A stretch of 5,129 nucleotides of DNA from Candidatus Eiseniibacteriota bacterium (GTDB taxonomy: Bacteria; Eisenbacteria; RBG-16-71-46; CAIMUX01; WJJG01), in assembly GCA_016867695.1 (NCBI GenBank), contig VGIY01000203.1, positions 1-5,129 of the forward strand. The letters are read 5' to 3'. This document shows, piece after piece, positions 1-5,129 of this stretch (the first letter of the stretch is position 1; each line of letters opens with the position of its first letter). Made by a program: the position numbers and the translations under genes. The notes under the pieces were generated by a model, which saw only the letters and a list, made by a program, of their open reading frames with translations, was not told the DNA's origin and made no database searches.

Positions 1-107
1 GGCGCTGTTGCTGGACTTGTGCGCCGTACCCAAGACGCTCTATCGTTGACCGGCTTCAAGAGGCCGGGAAACTCGGACAGACGCCTGCGGCGGAGTGCGG
101 AATGTAG
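1..107. other. Unexplained sequence upstream of the dehydrogenase; probable junction with foreign or misassembled DNA
   Basis: This stretch should encode the end of the N-terminal third of the dehydrogenase that follows, but no forward frame does. Frame 2 stops at TGA 47-49. Frame 3 is open from 3 and stops at TAG 105-107. Frame 1 stays open but reads as Arg-rich nonsense. By direct count 67 of 107 bases are G or C (63%), visibly less than in the genes downstream. Joining frame 2 up to about base 46 to frame 3 afterwards gives a plausible peptide, ALLLDLCAVPKTLYR followed by IVDRLQEAGKLGQTP. It vaguely resembles a winged-helix recognition helix, but it needs a one-base frameshift and I would not name it. 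The most likely explanations are the end of another gene brought in by rearrangement, or a chimeric contig edge. Confidence 0.5.
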
Positions 108-967
108 GCTGCATCCGCCCCTGCCGCTCCTTCCCGGGCAATCCGCTCAACTTCATCCGCCGCGGCCCCGGCGGCGCGATCGAGGAGCCGGAGGTCGACG
201 TCGTCATCTTCCGCCAGAACACCGAAGGGCTCTATGTGGGGGTCGAGTGGACGAACCCGCCCGAGGTCGTGCGCAGCGCCCTGGCGACGCACAAGCAGTT
301 CAAGCCCTACCAGAGCGTGCCTCCCGAGGACCTCGCCGTCTCCTGCCGTATCTTCACGCGGCGGGCCTGCGAGCGCATCGTCCGCGCCGCTTTCGAGCAT
401 GCCCGGCGTTTCGGCTACAAGTCGGTGACCGTCTGCGAGAAGCCGAACGTCATCCGCGAGACCTCGGGGATGATGCTCGAGATGGGGCGCACCGTGCAGA
501 AGGAGTTCCCCGGGATCCAGCTCTGGGACACGAACATCGACGCCCAGATGATGTGGCTGACCAAGAATCCGGAGGACTACGGGGTCATCGTGGCCGGCAA
601 CATGTTCGGCGACATCGTCTCCGACGGCTTCGCCGGACTGGTCGGCGGCCTCGGCTTCGCCTGCAGCGCCAACCTGGGCGAAACCTGCGCCGTCTTCGAG
701 CCGACCCACGGCTCGGCGCCCAAGTACGAGCGGCTCTCGCCGTCGATCGTCAACCCCATCGCCATGATCCTCTCCGCCTGCGTGATGCTCGATCGCCTGG
801 GGGAGAAGGAACGGGCCGAGAGCATCCGCGGGGCGGTCGCCGCGGTCGTGGCCGAGGGCCGGGTGTGCACCTACGACATGCTCAAGCTGCCCGGCGGGCC
901 CGACGCGATCGGACGCGGGGCGGCCTCGACGCAGCAGATGACCGACGCCATCCTGGCGAAGCTGTAG
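95..967 (+). CDS. Isocitrate/isopropylmalate dehydrogenase family protein, N-terminally truncated
   Basis: This is an NAD(P)-dependent beta-decarboxylating dehydrogenase. The family oxidises a 2-hydroxy acid such as isocitrate, 3-isopropylmalate or homoisocitrate and releases CO2, in the cytoplasm. Numbering from the GTG at 95, recognisable homology starts near residue 5 (GCIRPCRSFPGN), which holds the substrate-binding Arg region. FRQNTEGLYVG follows at 39-49 with R40 and Y47, then CEKPNV with Lys116 and NIDAQMM with Asp149. The family signature begins NMFGDIVSDG at 169-178, with metal-binding Asp173 and Asp177. The dinucleotide-binding FEPTHGSAPKY is at 201-211. The RQNTEGLY segment is more like isocitrate or homoisocitrate dehydrogenases than classical LeuB, but substrate is not settled. 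Family members usually have about 330-360 residues. Only 290 are open here, and the roughly 90 N-terminal residues with the GDGIGPE nucleotide-binding motif are absent. The GTG at 95 has no Shine-Dalgarno sequence and is only the first start codon in the open frame. The gene is therefore broken or interrupted at a junction near base 107. It ends in TAG, 83 bases before the HD gene. Confidence 0.87.
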   Translation: MRNVGCIRPCRSFPGNPLNFIRRGPGGAIEEPEVDVVIFRQNTEGLYVGVEWTNPPEVVRSALATHKQFKPYQSVPPEDLAVSCRIFTRRACERIVRAAFEHARRFGYKSVTVCEKPNVIRETSGMMLEMGRTVQKEFPGIQLWDTNIDAQMMWLTKNPEDYGVIVAGNMFGDIVSDGFAGLVGGLGFACSANLGETCAVFEPTHGSAPKYERLSPSIVNPIAMILSACVMLDRLGEKERAESIRGAVAAVVAEGRVCTYDMLKLPGGPDAIGRGAASTQQMTDAILAKL

Positions 968-1037
968 GGAAGAGCGGCGACCGGTGCCCGATAGCCTCGG
1001 CGGGCGAGCGGACGCCGGGGAGAGTCGGCGCGGGAGC

Positions 1038-1047
1038 GGGAGGGAAG
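1038..1047 (+). promoter_or_regulatory. Ribosome binding site of the HD-domain gene
   Basis: The purine run GGGAGGGAAG has its GGAGGG core at 1039-1044, six bases before ATG 1051. It fixes this ATG as the start. The same frame is open much further upstream, but that part is only a shadow of the dehydrogenase. Confidence 0.7.
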
Positions 1048-1050
1048 CAC

Positions 1051-1626
1051 ATGATCACGAAGCAGGAGATCGAGAAGCTCTTCGCCGCGCAGCTGGCGAA
1101 GATCAAGGATGCCCGGCTGCGCGAGCAGACGGTGGAGGTTTGGGTCGAGGGCTGCCGCCGGGGCGGCTGGCAGAGCGTGGAGCAGTTGACGGCCATGCCC
1201 TTCACGCTGCTGACGCCCGCCCGAGGCGTGAACTTCATCGAGCACACGATCGCCGTGACCGAGGGGGCCCTGGCGCTGGCCCGGGCGCAGGCCGACGCCT
1301 ACCGCGCCCTGCCCTACGCGATCGACGAGGACCGGCTGATCGCCGGCGGGCTGCTGCACGACGTCGGCAAGCTGCTCGAGATCGAGCCCGACGGTTCCGG
1401 GGGCTACCGCAAGACGCGCAGCGGCCGATGCGCGCGCCACCCGATCTCCGGGGCGATCCTGGTCGGCGCGGCGGGGCTGCCCGACGAACTGGTCAACGTC
1501 GTCGCCTGTCACGCCAAGGAGGGCGACGGGCGGCCGCAGGTGATCGAAACGGTCCTCATCCACCAGGCCGACTTCGCCACCTTCGATCCGTTGGTCATGC
1601 TGGAGAAGGGCACGCTCATCCAATAG
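1051..1626 (+). CDS. HD-domain metal-dependent phosphohydrolase
   Basis: This is a 191-residue soluble protein of the HD superfamily, whose members are mostly divalent-metal phosphohydrolases acting on nucleotides or other phosphate esters. The ligand pattern is complete: His65 (NFIEHTIAV), His103-Asp104 (GGLLHDVGKLLEI), His130 (RHPISG), His154 (VACHAKEG) and Asp174 (HQADFATFD). The two extra His residues between the HD pair and the last Asp are known from HD proteins that can hold two metal ions. An N-terminal segment of about 55 residues (EIEKLFAAQLAKIKDARLREQTVEVW) is probably helical and precedes the catalytic core. There is no signal peptide, membrane segment, GYP motif or fused sensor domain. 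The gene lies 83 bases after the dehydrogenase and 73 before the fused hydro-lyase, in the same direction, so co-transcription is likely. Its substrate is unknown. Its position suggests a housekeeping or regulatory role for this pathway, such as removing a phosphorylated side product, but that is inference. The superfamily call is firm; any narrower function is not. Confidence 0.88.
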   Translation: MITKQEIEKLFAAQLAKIKDARLREQTVEVWVEGCRRGGWQSVEQLTAMPFTLLTPARGVNFIEHTIAVTEGALALARAQADAYRALPYAIDEDRLIAGGLLHDVGKLLEIEPDGSGGYRKTRSGRCARHPISGAILVGAAGLPDELVNVVACHAKEGDGRPQVIETVLIHQADFATFDPLVMLEKGTLIQ

Positions 1627-1627
1627 G

Positions 1628-1653
1628 CGCGGGCGGCGGCGGAGGCGCCCGCG
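1628..1653 (+). other. GC-rich inverted repeat directly after the HD gene
   Basis: CGCGGGCG at 1628-1635 is the exact reverse complement of CGCCCGCG at 1646-1653, with a ten-base loop. It begins two bases after the stop codon of the HD gene. No T-tract follows, so it is not a standard intrinsic terminator. It could slow transcription or protect the upstream message, or be a chance product of the base composition. Confidence 0.35.
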
Positions 1654-1685
1654 GCCGGCGCGGGTCCGCCCCCGCCGCGCCCCCC

Positions 1686-1696
1686 GGGGAGGGGAA
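1686..1696 (+). promoter_or_regulatory. Ribosome binding site of the fused hydro-lyase gene
   Basis: The purine run GGGGAGGGGAA ends three bases before ATG 1700, with the AGGGG core about five bases away. This favours ATG 1700 over the in-frame ATG at 1712. The resulting MGRTMIEKVL start matches the usual beginning of LeuC-type large subunits. Confidence 0.7.
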
Positions 1697-1699
1697 CGC

Positions 1700-3580
1700 A
1701 TGGGTCGGACGATGATCGAGAAGGTCCTCGGCGCCCACGCCGGGCGGGCGGCATCGCCGGGGGACATCGTCGATGTGCGCATCGACGTCCGCGTGGCGCG
1801 GGACTTCGGCGGCGCCAACGTGGTCCAGAACATCAGGGACAGCGGGCTGGGGATCGACGACCCGGCGCGCACCTTCTTCACCTTCGACTGCAATCCGGGC
1901 GGATCGGATCAGAAGTACGCGACGAATCAGCAGATCTGCCGCATCTTCGCCCGGGAGCGGGGCATCGGCGTCTTCGACATCGACCGGGGCATCGGCACGC
2001 ACCTGGCGATCGACGAGGGGCTGGTCGTGCCGGGGGAGACCTTCGTCTCGACCGACTCCCACGCCAACATCCTCGGCGCGATCGGCGCCTTCGGACAGGG
2101 CATGGGCGACCTCGACATCGCCCACGCCTTCGCCCACGGGCGCGTCTGGTTCAAGGTGCCGCCGACGGTGAAGGTGATCCTGCGGGGCGAGCCGTCGCCC
2201 CGGGCGCACGCCAAGGATCTGACCCTCGCCTGCCTGCGCCGGCTGGGCGCCAACGGGCTGCTCGGTTTCGCCGCCGAGTTCACCGGCGAGGCGGTCGCAG
2301 GGCTCGACCTCGCCGGGCGGATCACGATGGCCTCGATGGCCACCGAGATGGGCGGGATCATCGCCCTCTTCACGCCGAACGAGGAGGTGCTCGAGTACTG
2401 CTCCAGTGCGGCCGGCCGGCCGGTGGCGCCGGTGGCCGCCGACTCGGACGCGCACTACGAGGCGGAGATCGAGATCGACGTCGAGGGCCTGGAGCCGATG
2501 ATCTCCCGGCCGGGCAAGCCGGAGGATGTCGTCCCGGTCGCCGAGGTCGCCGGGCGCAAGATCGGCTCTTCCTTCATCGGCTCCTGCACCGATGGGCGCT
2601 ACGAGGACCTGCAGGTCGCGGCCGACATCCTGCGCGGCCGCACGATCGCCCCCGGCGTGCTGCTCAAGATCGTCCCGGCCACGGACCGGATCTGGCGCCG
2701 CTGCCTCGACGAGGGGCTCCTGGCGGTCTTCAAGGACGCGGGCGCGCTGGTCGGCAACGCCGGCTGCGCGGGCTGCGCGGCGGGGCAGATCGGGCAGAAC
2801 GGGCCCGGTGAGGTGACGGTCAGCACCGGCAACCGCAACTACCCGGGCAAGCAGGGGCGCGGCGAGGTCTACCTTTGCTCGCCCGCGGTCGCCGCCGCAT
2901 CGGCGCTGGCCGGCGTGATCGCGACCCCCGAGTCGATGCCCGCGCGGCCCGTGCTCTTCGAGATCGGAGGGGGGGGTGCCGCGGGGGCCGACCCGGAGCG
3001 GGCGGCGGGGGAAGGCGGACCGAAGCGGGGGCAGGGCGCGGGGGCGGCGCCCGCGGGGGACGCGGGCGGGAGCCCGGAGGCGGGCCCGGTCCGGCCCACG
3101 CGGCTCCGCGGCCGCGTCTGGGTGATCCCCGAGGACAACATCGACACCGACATGATCTACCACAACCGGCACCTGGCGGTGACCGACATCCGGGAGATGG
3201 GCCAGTACGCCTTCGGCAACCTGAAGGGCCGGGAAGGGTTCGCCGCGCAGGCGAAGGCGGGCGACATCGTCGTCGTCGGCAAGAACTTCGGCTGCGGCTC
3301 CTCGCGCCAGCAGGCGGTCGACTGCTTCGTCAGCCTGGGGACGGCGCTCGTCGTCGCCGAGTCGTTCGGCGCGATCTACGAGCGCAACGCGATCAACCAG
3401 GGCTTCCCGATCATGACCGCCGACCTGGCCCGCTCGGGGCTCGCCGACGGCGACGAGATCGAGGTCGACCTGACGACGGGCCGGATCGCGCTGCCGTCGG
3501 GGGGCACGGCCGAGGGCCGGCCCTTCGCCGACGTGCAGCTCGAGATCTACCGGCGCGGGGGGCTGCTGCAGAAGGTCTAG
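1700..3580 (+). CDS. Single-chain 3-isopropylmalate dehydratase/homoaconitase-type hydro-lyase (LeuC-LeuD fusion) with atypical active site
   Basis: This is a 626-residue [4Fe-4S] hydro-lyase of the aconitase superfamily, which moves a hydroxyl group between neighbouring carbons of a malate-type acid. Residues 1-415 form the large-subunit part, about 421-468 a low-complexity linker, and about 470-626 the swivelling small-subunit domain with DNIDTD (479-484) and NFGCGSSRQQA (529-539). The cluster cysteines are present: Cys296 in GSCTDGR, and Cys356 and Cys359 in AGCAGC. Also kept are Asp63, His101, the Asp119-Ser120-His121 triad (TDSHA), Glu216, Arg379 in NRN, and Ser534-Ser535-Arg536. Positions normally constant in LeuC are changed: Arg34 for His (HDNT becomes RDFG), Cys64 for His of the Asp-His pair, GTHL for ICHQ, Ser212 for Asn, and Lys384 for Arg. 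The small-domain specificity loop reads YHNRHLAVTD. These changes argue for a substrate other than 3-isopropylmalate, or another subfamily reaction. A degenerate enzyme is less likely, because the frame is intact and the cluster ligands remain. It ends in TAG, 131 bases before a second, canonical LeuC-type gene. The superfamily is certain; the substrate is unknown. Confidence 0.9.
   Translation: MGRTMIEKVLGAHAGRAASPGDIVDVRIDVRVARDFGGANVVQNIRDSGLGIDDPARTFFTFDCNPGGSDQKYATNQQICRIFARERGIGVFDIDRGIGTHLAIDEGLVVPGETFVSTDSHANILGAIGAFGQGMGDLDIAHAFAHGRVWFKVPPTVKVILRGEPSPRAHAKDLTLACLRRLGANGLLGFAAEFTGEAVAGLDLAGRITMASMATEMGGIIALFTPNEEVLEYCSSAAGRPVAPVAADSDAHYEAEIEIDVEGLEPMISRPGKPEDVVPVAEVAGRKIGSSFIGSCTDGRYEDLQVAADILRGRTIAPGVLLKIVPATDRIWRRCLDEGLLAVFKDAGALVGNAGCAGCAAGQIGQNGPGEVTVSTGNRNYPGKQGRGEVYLCSPAVAAASALAGVIATPESMPARPVLFEIGGGGAAGADPERAAGEGGPKRGQGAGAAPAGDAGGSPEAGPVRPTRLRGRVWVIPEDNIDTDMIYHNRHLAVTDIREMGQYAFGNLKGREGFAAQAKAGDIVVVGKNFGCGSSRQQAVDCFVSLGTALVVAESFGAIYERNAINQGFPIMTADLARSGLADGDEIEVDLTTGRIALPSGGTAEGRPFADVQLEIYRRGGLLQKV
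2960..3103 (+). other. Low-complexity interdomain linker with a G8 tract
   Basis: About 48 codons (residues 421-468 of the fused protein) encode almost only Gly, Ala, Pro, Glu, Arg and Asp, as expected of a flexible unstructured tether between large and small domains. The DNA is extremely G-rich and includes an uninterrupted run of eight G at 2969-2976. Between Met413 and the GTG codon of Val475, already inside the small domain, there is no in-frame ATG, GTG or TTG. The small domain therefore has no start codon of its own, which supports a true fusion. Confidence 0.75.
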
Positions 3581-3600
3581 GCGCGCCGCCGGGCGCACGC

Positions 3601-3630
3601 GCGGGCGCGGGGGCCGGAAGGCCCGCCCGC
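3601..3630 (+). other. Strong stem-loop with GGAA loop in the spacer before the second large-subunit gene
   Basis: GGGCC (3611-3615) pairs with GGCCC (3620-3624) around a GGAA tetraloop of the GNRA class. The outer arms GCGGGC (3601-3606) and GCCCGC (3625-3630) also pair exactly, leaving a four-base bulge at 3607-3610. That makes 11 base pairs, starting 20 bases after the fused gene's stop. There is no T-tract. It may be an RNA processing or stability element that uncouples the two hydro-lyase genes, or a composition effect. The rest of the 131-base spacer shows only the ribosome binding site near its end. Confidence 0.45.
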
Positions 3631-3695
3631 GGGGGGCCGATCCACCGGGCGTCGCGGCGGCGCGGCGCCCGCGGAGCCGCGCCGGGACGACATAC

Positions 3696-3701
3696 AGGAG
3701 G
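3696..3701 (+). promoter_or_regulatory. leuC: Ribosome binding site of the second large-subunit gene
   Basis: This is a perfect AGGAGG, ten bases before ATG 3712. It decides that start over the ATG at 3718 (16 bases away) and over the long open extension upstream, which overlaps the fused gene in another frame and lacks family similarity. Confidence 0.8.
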
Positions 3702-3711
3702 CGAAACGGCT

Positions 3712-4968
3712 ATGGGCATGACATTCGCGGAGAAGATCCTGGCCCGGCGCTCGGGCCAGGACCGGGTGGTGCCTGGGCAGATCGTCATCGTCCGGCCCGA
3801 TCACCTGCTCACCCACGACAACACCGCGGCGATCATCGGCAAGATCGACGCCGACCTCGCCCGCCACGGCCTGGTCGACCCCTCCCTGCCGGTGATCGTC
3901 CTCGACCACGTCGTGCCGGCGGCCAACGAGAAGACCGCCGCCGGACACAAGAAGGTGCGCGAGTTCGTCCGGCGCTTCAAGCTGCCCCACTTCTACGACG
4001 CCGGAGTCGGCATCTGCCACCAGGTCGTCGTCGAGAAGGGGCATGCCCTGCCGGGGCGGATCCTGGTCGGCAGCGACTCGCACACCTGCTCCTACGGCGC
4101 CGTGGGCGCCTTCGCCACCGGGATCGACCGCACCGAGGCCGCCGCCCTGCTGCTGCGCGGCGAGCTCTGGCTGCGCGTGCCGGAGACGATCAGGATCACG
4201 CTGAGGGGCGAGTTGGGGCGCCGGGTGGCGGCCAAGGATCTGGTCCTGAAGATCATCGGCGACATCGGCGCCGACGGGGCGAACTACGCCGCGGTCGAGT
4301 TCCACGGCGACCTCGCCGCGCTCGACTTCGACGACCGCTTCACGATCGCCAACATGGGCGTCGAGATGGGCGCCAAGATCGCCGTCTTCCCGGTCGACGC
4401 GGTGACCCGCGGGTTCCTCGAGGGCATCGGCGCCGGCGAGGAGCGCTACGAGCCGGTCTGGGCCGACGCGGACGCCCGCTACGCGCGCGAGATCGAGGTC
4501 GACCTGGGCGCGCTCGAGCCGCTGGTCGCCGTGGCGCACACGGTGGACAACGTCAAGACGGTCCGCGAGACGGCGGGGATCGAGTTCGACCAGTTCCTGA
4601 TCGGCACCTGCACGAACGGGAGGCTGAGCGACCTGGAAGTCGCCGCCGAGATCCTGGACGGGCGCGCGGTCGCTCCGGGCGCCCGCCTGCTCGTGCTGCC
4701 CGCCTCCCGCGAGGTGCTCGACGCGGCCCTCGAGAGGGGGCTCGTGCGCAGGCTCGTCGCCGCCGGCGCGATCCTGCTGCCGCCCGGCTGCGGGCCCTGC
4801 CTGGGCGCGCACATGGGCGTGCTGGCGCCGGGCGAGAGATGCCTGAGCACCGCGAACCGCAACTTCAAGGGCCGCATGGGCTGCAAGGAGGCGGAGATCT
4901 ACCTGGCCAGCGCCGAGACGGTCGCCGCTTCCGCCGCGGCCGGACGGCTCGTGGATCCGCGCGAGTAG
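3712..4968 (+). CDS. leuC: 3-isopropylmalate dehydratase / homoaconitase-type large subunit
   Basis: This is the 418-residue large subunit of a two-subunit [4Fe-4S] hydro-lyase; in leucine synthesis it isomerises 2- to 3-isopropylmalate, and relatives act on homoaconitate, citraconate or dimethylmalate. The length fits the shorter archaeal-type LeuC/HacA branch. The start MGMTFAEKIL is typical. Every expected motif is canonical: His35-Asp36 (THDNT), Asp65-His66 (LDHVVPA), ICHQ at 101-104, SDSHTCSYGA with Asp122, Ser123 and His124, NMGVEMGA with Asn214 and Glu218, Cys300 in GTCTNGR, PPGCGPC with Cys360 and Cys363, and NRNFKGR with Arg383 and Arg388. It has no small-subunit domain, which fits the LeuD-like start 140 bases downstream. 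Side by side with the fused enzyme, it gives the direct contrast for that protein's changed residues. AHTVDNVKTV at 275-284 replaces the P-rich version common in classical LeuC, so leucine synthesis is likely but not proven. The stop codon is TAG. Confidence 0.92.
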   Translation: MGMTFAEKILARRSGQDRVVPGQIVIVRPDHLLTHDNTAAIIGKIDADLARHGLVDPSLPVIVLDHVVPAANEKTAAGHKKVREFVRRFKLPHFYDAGVGICHQVVVEKGHALPGRILVGSDSHTCSYGAVGAFATGIDRTEAAALLLRGELWLRVPETIRITLRGELGRRVAAKDLVLKIIGDIGADGANYAAVEFHGDLAALDFDDRFTIANMGVEMGAKIAVFPVDAVTRGFLEGIGAGEERYEPVWADADARYAREIEVDLGALEPLVAVAHTVDNVKTVRETAGIEFDQFLIGTCTNGRLSDLEVAAEILDGRAVAPGARLLVLPASREVLDAALERGLVRRLVAAGAILLPPGCGPCLGAHMGVLAPGERCLSTANRNFKGRMGCKEAEIYLASAETVAASAAAGRLVDPRE

Positions 4969-4978
4969 GCAGGGGTCG

Positions 4979-5019
4979 GCGGCGGCCGCCCGGCTCAGCC
5001 GGCAGCGGCCGGCCGCCGC
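4979..5019 (+). other. Nested inverted repeat in the large/small subunit spacer
   Basis: GCGGCGGCCG (4979-4988) is the exact reverse complement of CGGCCGCCGC (5010-5019). Inside lies a second palindrome, CCGGCT-C-AGCCGG (4990-5002). Together they could form a long two-tier hairpin starting ten bases after the large-subunit stop codon. Without a T-tract it is not a typical intrinsic terminator. A role in mRNA processing or in setting the subunit ratio is possible but unproven. Confidence 0.45.
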
Positions 5020-5096
5020 GCGGGAGGCCCGCGGCGCCCGAAGCGGGGCCGTGCGCGGGGGTCGGTCGCGCCCTGCGGCGGGGCGCGCGAGGGATC

Positions 5097-5105
5097 GGGA
5101 GGGAG
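5097..5105 (+). promoter_or_regulatory. leuD: Ribosome binding site of the small-subunit gene
   Basis: GGGAGGGAG, with a GGAGGG core at 5098-5103, lies five bases before ATG 5109 and supports that start. Confidence 0.7.
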
Positions 5106-5108
5106 ACG

Positions 5109-5129
5109 ATGAAGGTCTGGAAGTACGGC
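5109..5129 (+). CDS. leuD: 3-isopropylmalate dehydratase-type small subunit, first seven codons only
   Basis: The window ends after MKVWKYG, which is the customary beginning of LeuD-type small subunits before their D-N-x-D-T-D motif. The small domain of the fused enzyme has the matching segment GRVWVIPEDN at residues 471-480. The order large subunit then small subunit, the good ribosome binding site and this start together make the call likely. Seven residues cannot prove it. The product would be the swivelling domain that carries the substrate-binding Ser-Ser-Arg and completes the enzyme formed with the preceding large subunit. Confidence 0.75.

Larger units (their letters stand above)
4969..5108. 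other. Long spacer between large- and small-subunit genes, no gene seen
   Basis: Large and small subunit genes of this family usually overlap or lie within a few bases of each other. Here 140 bases of almost pure G and C separate them. I see no convincing small gene in either direction. The content is the inverted repeat at 4979-5019 and the ribosome binding site before 5109. Confidence 0.6.

Noticed and set aside
47..49. In-frame TGA upstream of the dehydrogenase, considered as recoded sense codon or selenocysteine
   Set aside because: The residues on either side do not resemble the dehydrogenase N-terminus, so reading through would not restore the protein.
50..67. Small hairpin (CCGGC / GCCGG) considered as a terminator of an upstream gene
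   Set aside because: The stem is short with one wobble pair, there is no T-tract, and the identity of the surrounding sequence is itself uncertain.
19..1050. Possible long N-terminal extension of the HD protein
   Set aside because: It is an out-of-frame reading of the dehydrogenase. The ribosome binding site at 1038-1047 marks the true start.
1616..3598. 660-codon open frame on the minus strand opposite the fused hydro-lyase
   Set aside because: It is a composition shadow. Its translation is Arg/Ala/Asp-rich without family motifs, while the plus strand encodes an unmistakable enzyme over the same bases.
2875..3711. Possible N-terminal extension of the second large subunit, open in frame
   Set aside because: It overlaps the fused gene's small domain in another frame and is Arg/Gly-rich nonsense. 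A perfect AGGAGG and the family-typical start lie at 3712.
3577..4812. 411-codon open frame on the minus strand opposite the second large subunit
   Set aside because: It has the same shadow pattern, rich in Asp, Arg and Val with no recognisable domain, opposite a clear LeuC-type gene.
1..5129. Search by eye for tRNA, rRNA, riboswitch or T-box leader, CRISPR array, insertion sequence ends and toxin or defence genes
   Set aside because: No such pattern was seen. The window is almost fully explained by metabolic genes and short GC-rich spacers.

Overview
The window comes from a bacterium with a very GC-rich genome. Codons strongly favour G or C in the third position, and every complete gene lies on the plus strand behind a recognisable Shine-Dalgarno sequence. 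The lineage cannot be fixed from this stretch. The content is metabolic. It is a one-directional cluster of an isocitrate/isopropylmalate-type dehydrogenase, a small HD-domain metal phosphohydrolase, and three consecutive genes of the aconitase / 3-isopropylmalate dehydratase superfamily. I see no RNA gene, CRISPR array, insertion sequence or defence system.

Layout. Bases 1 to about 107 do not encode what should precede the dehydrogenase, are less GC-rich than the rest, and look like unrelated sequence joined to the gene. Bases 95-967 encode the dehydrogenase, which lacks its N-terminal third. Bases 1051-1626 encode an HD-domain protein with a complete set of metal-ligand residues. Bases 1700-3580 encode a single-chain hydro-lyase in which a LeuC-like large subunit is fused through a Gly/Ala/Pro/Glu-rich linker to a LeuD-like small subunit. 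Several of its active-site positions are not canonical. Bases 3712-4968 encode a second, canonical LeuC-like large subunit. At 5109 the first seven codons of its probable LeuD-like partner begin, and the window ends. The spacers are 83, 73, 131 and 140 bases; the last three contain strong GC-rich inverted repeats without T-tracts.

How the genes may work together. A hydro-lyase that moves a hydroxyl group on a 2- or 3-substituted malate, followed by an NAD-dependent oxidative decarboxylase, is the shared logic of leucine biosynthesis, alpha-aminoadipate lysine biosynthesis, the 2-oxoacid chain elongation of coenzyme B synthesis, and the TCA cycle. Two different hydro-lyases beside one dehydrogenase suggest either two substrates or two successive steps on branched hydroxy-di/tricarboxylates. 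The sequence does not name the substrate. No chain-initiating synthase (isopropylmalate, homocitrate or citramalate synthase) is visible.

Most worth following up are the divergent active site of the fused hydro-lyase, its start-less linker containing a G8 tract, the broken 5' end of the dehydrogenase, and the HD protein placed among these enzymes. I do not see strong evidence for an undescribed system beyond these points.
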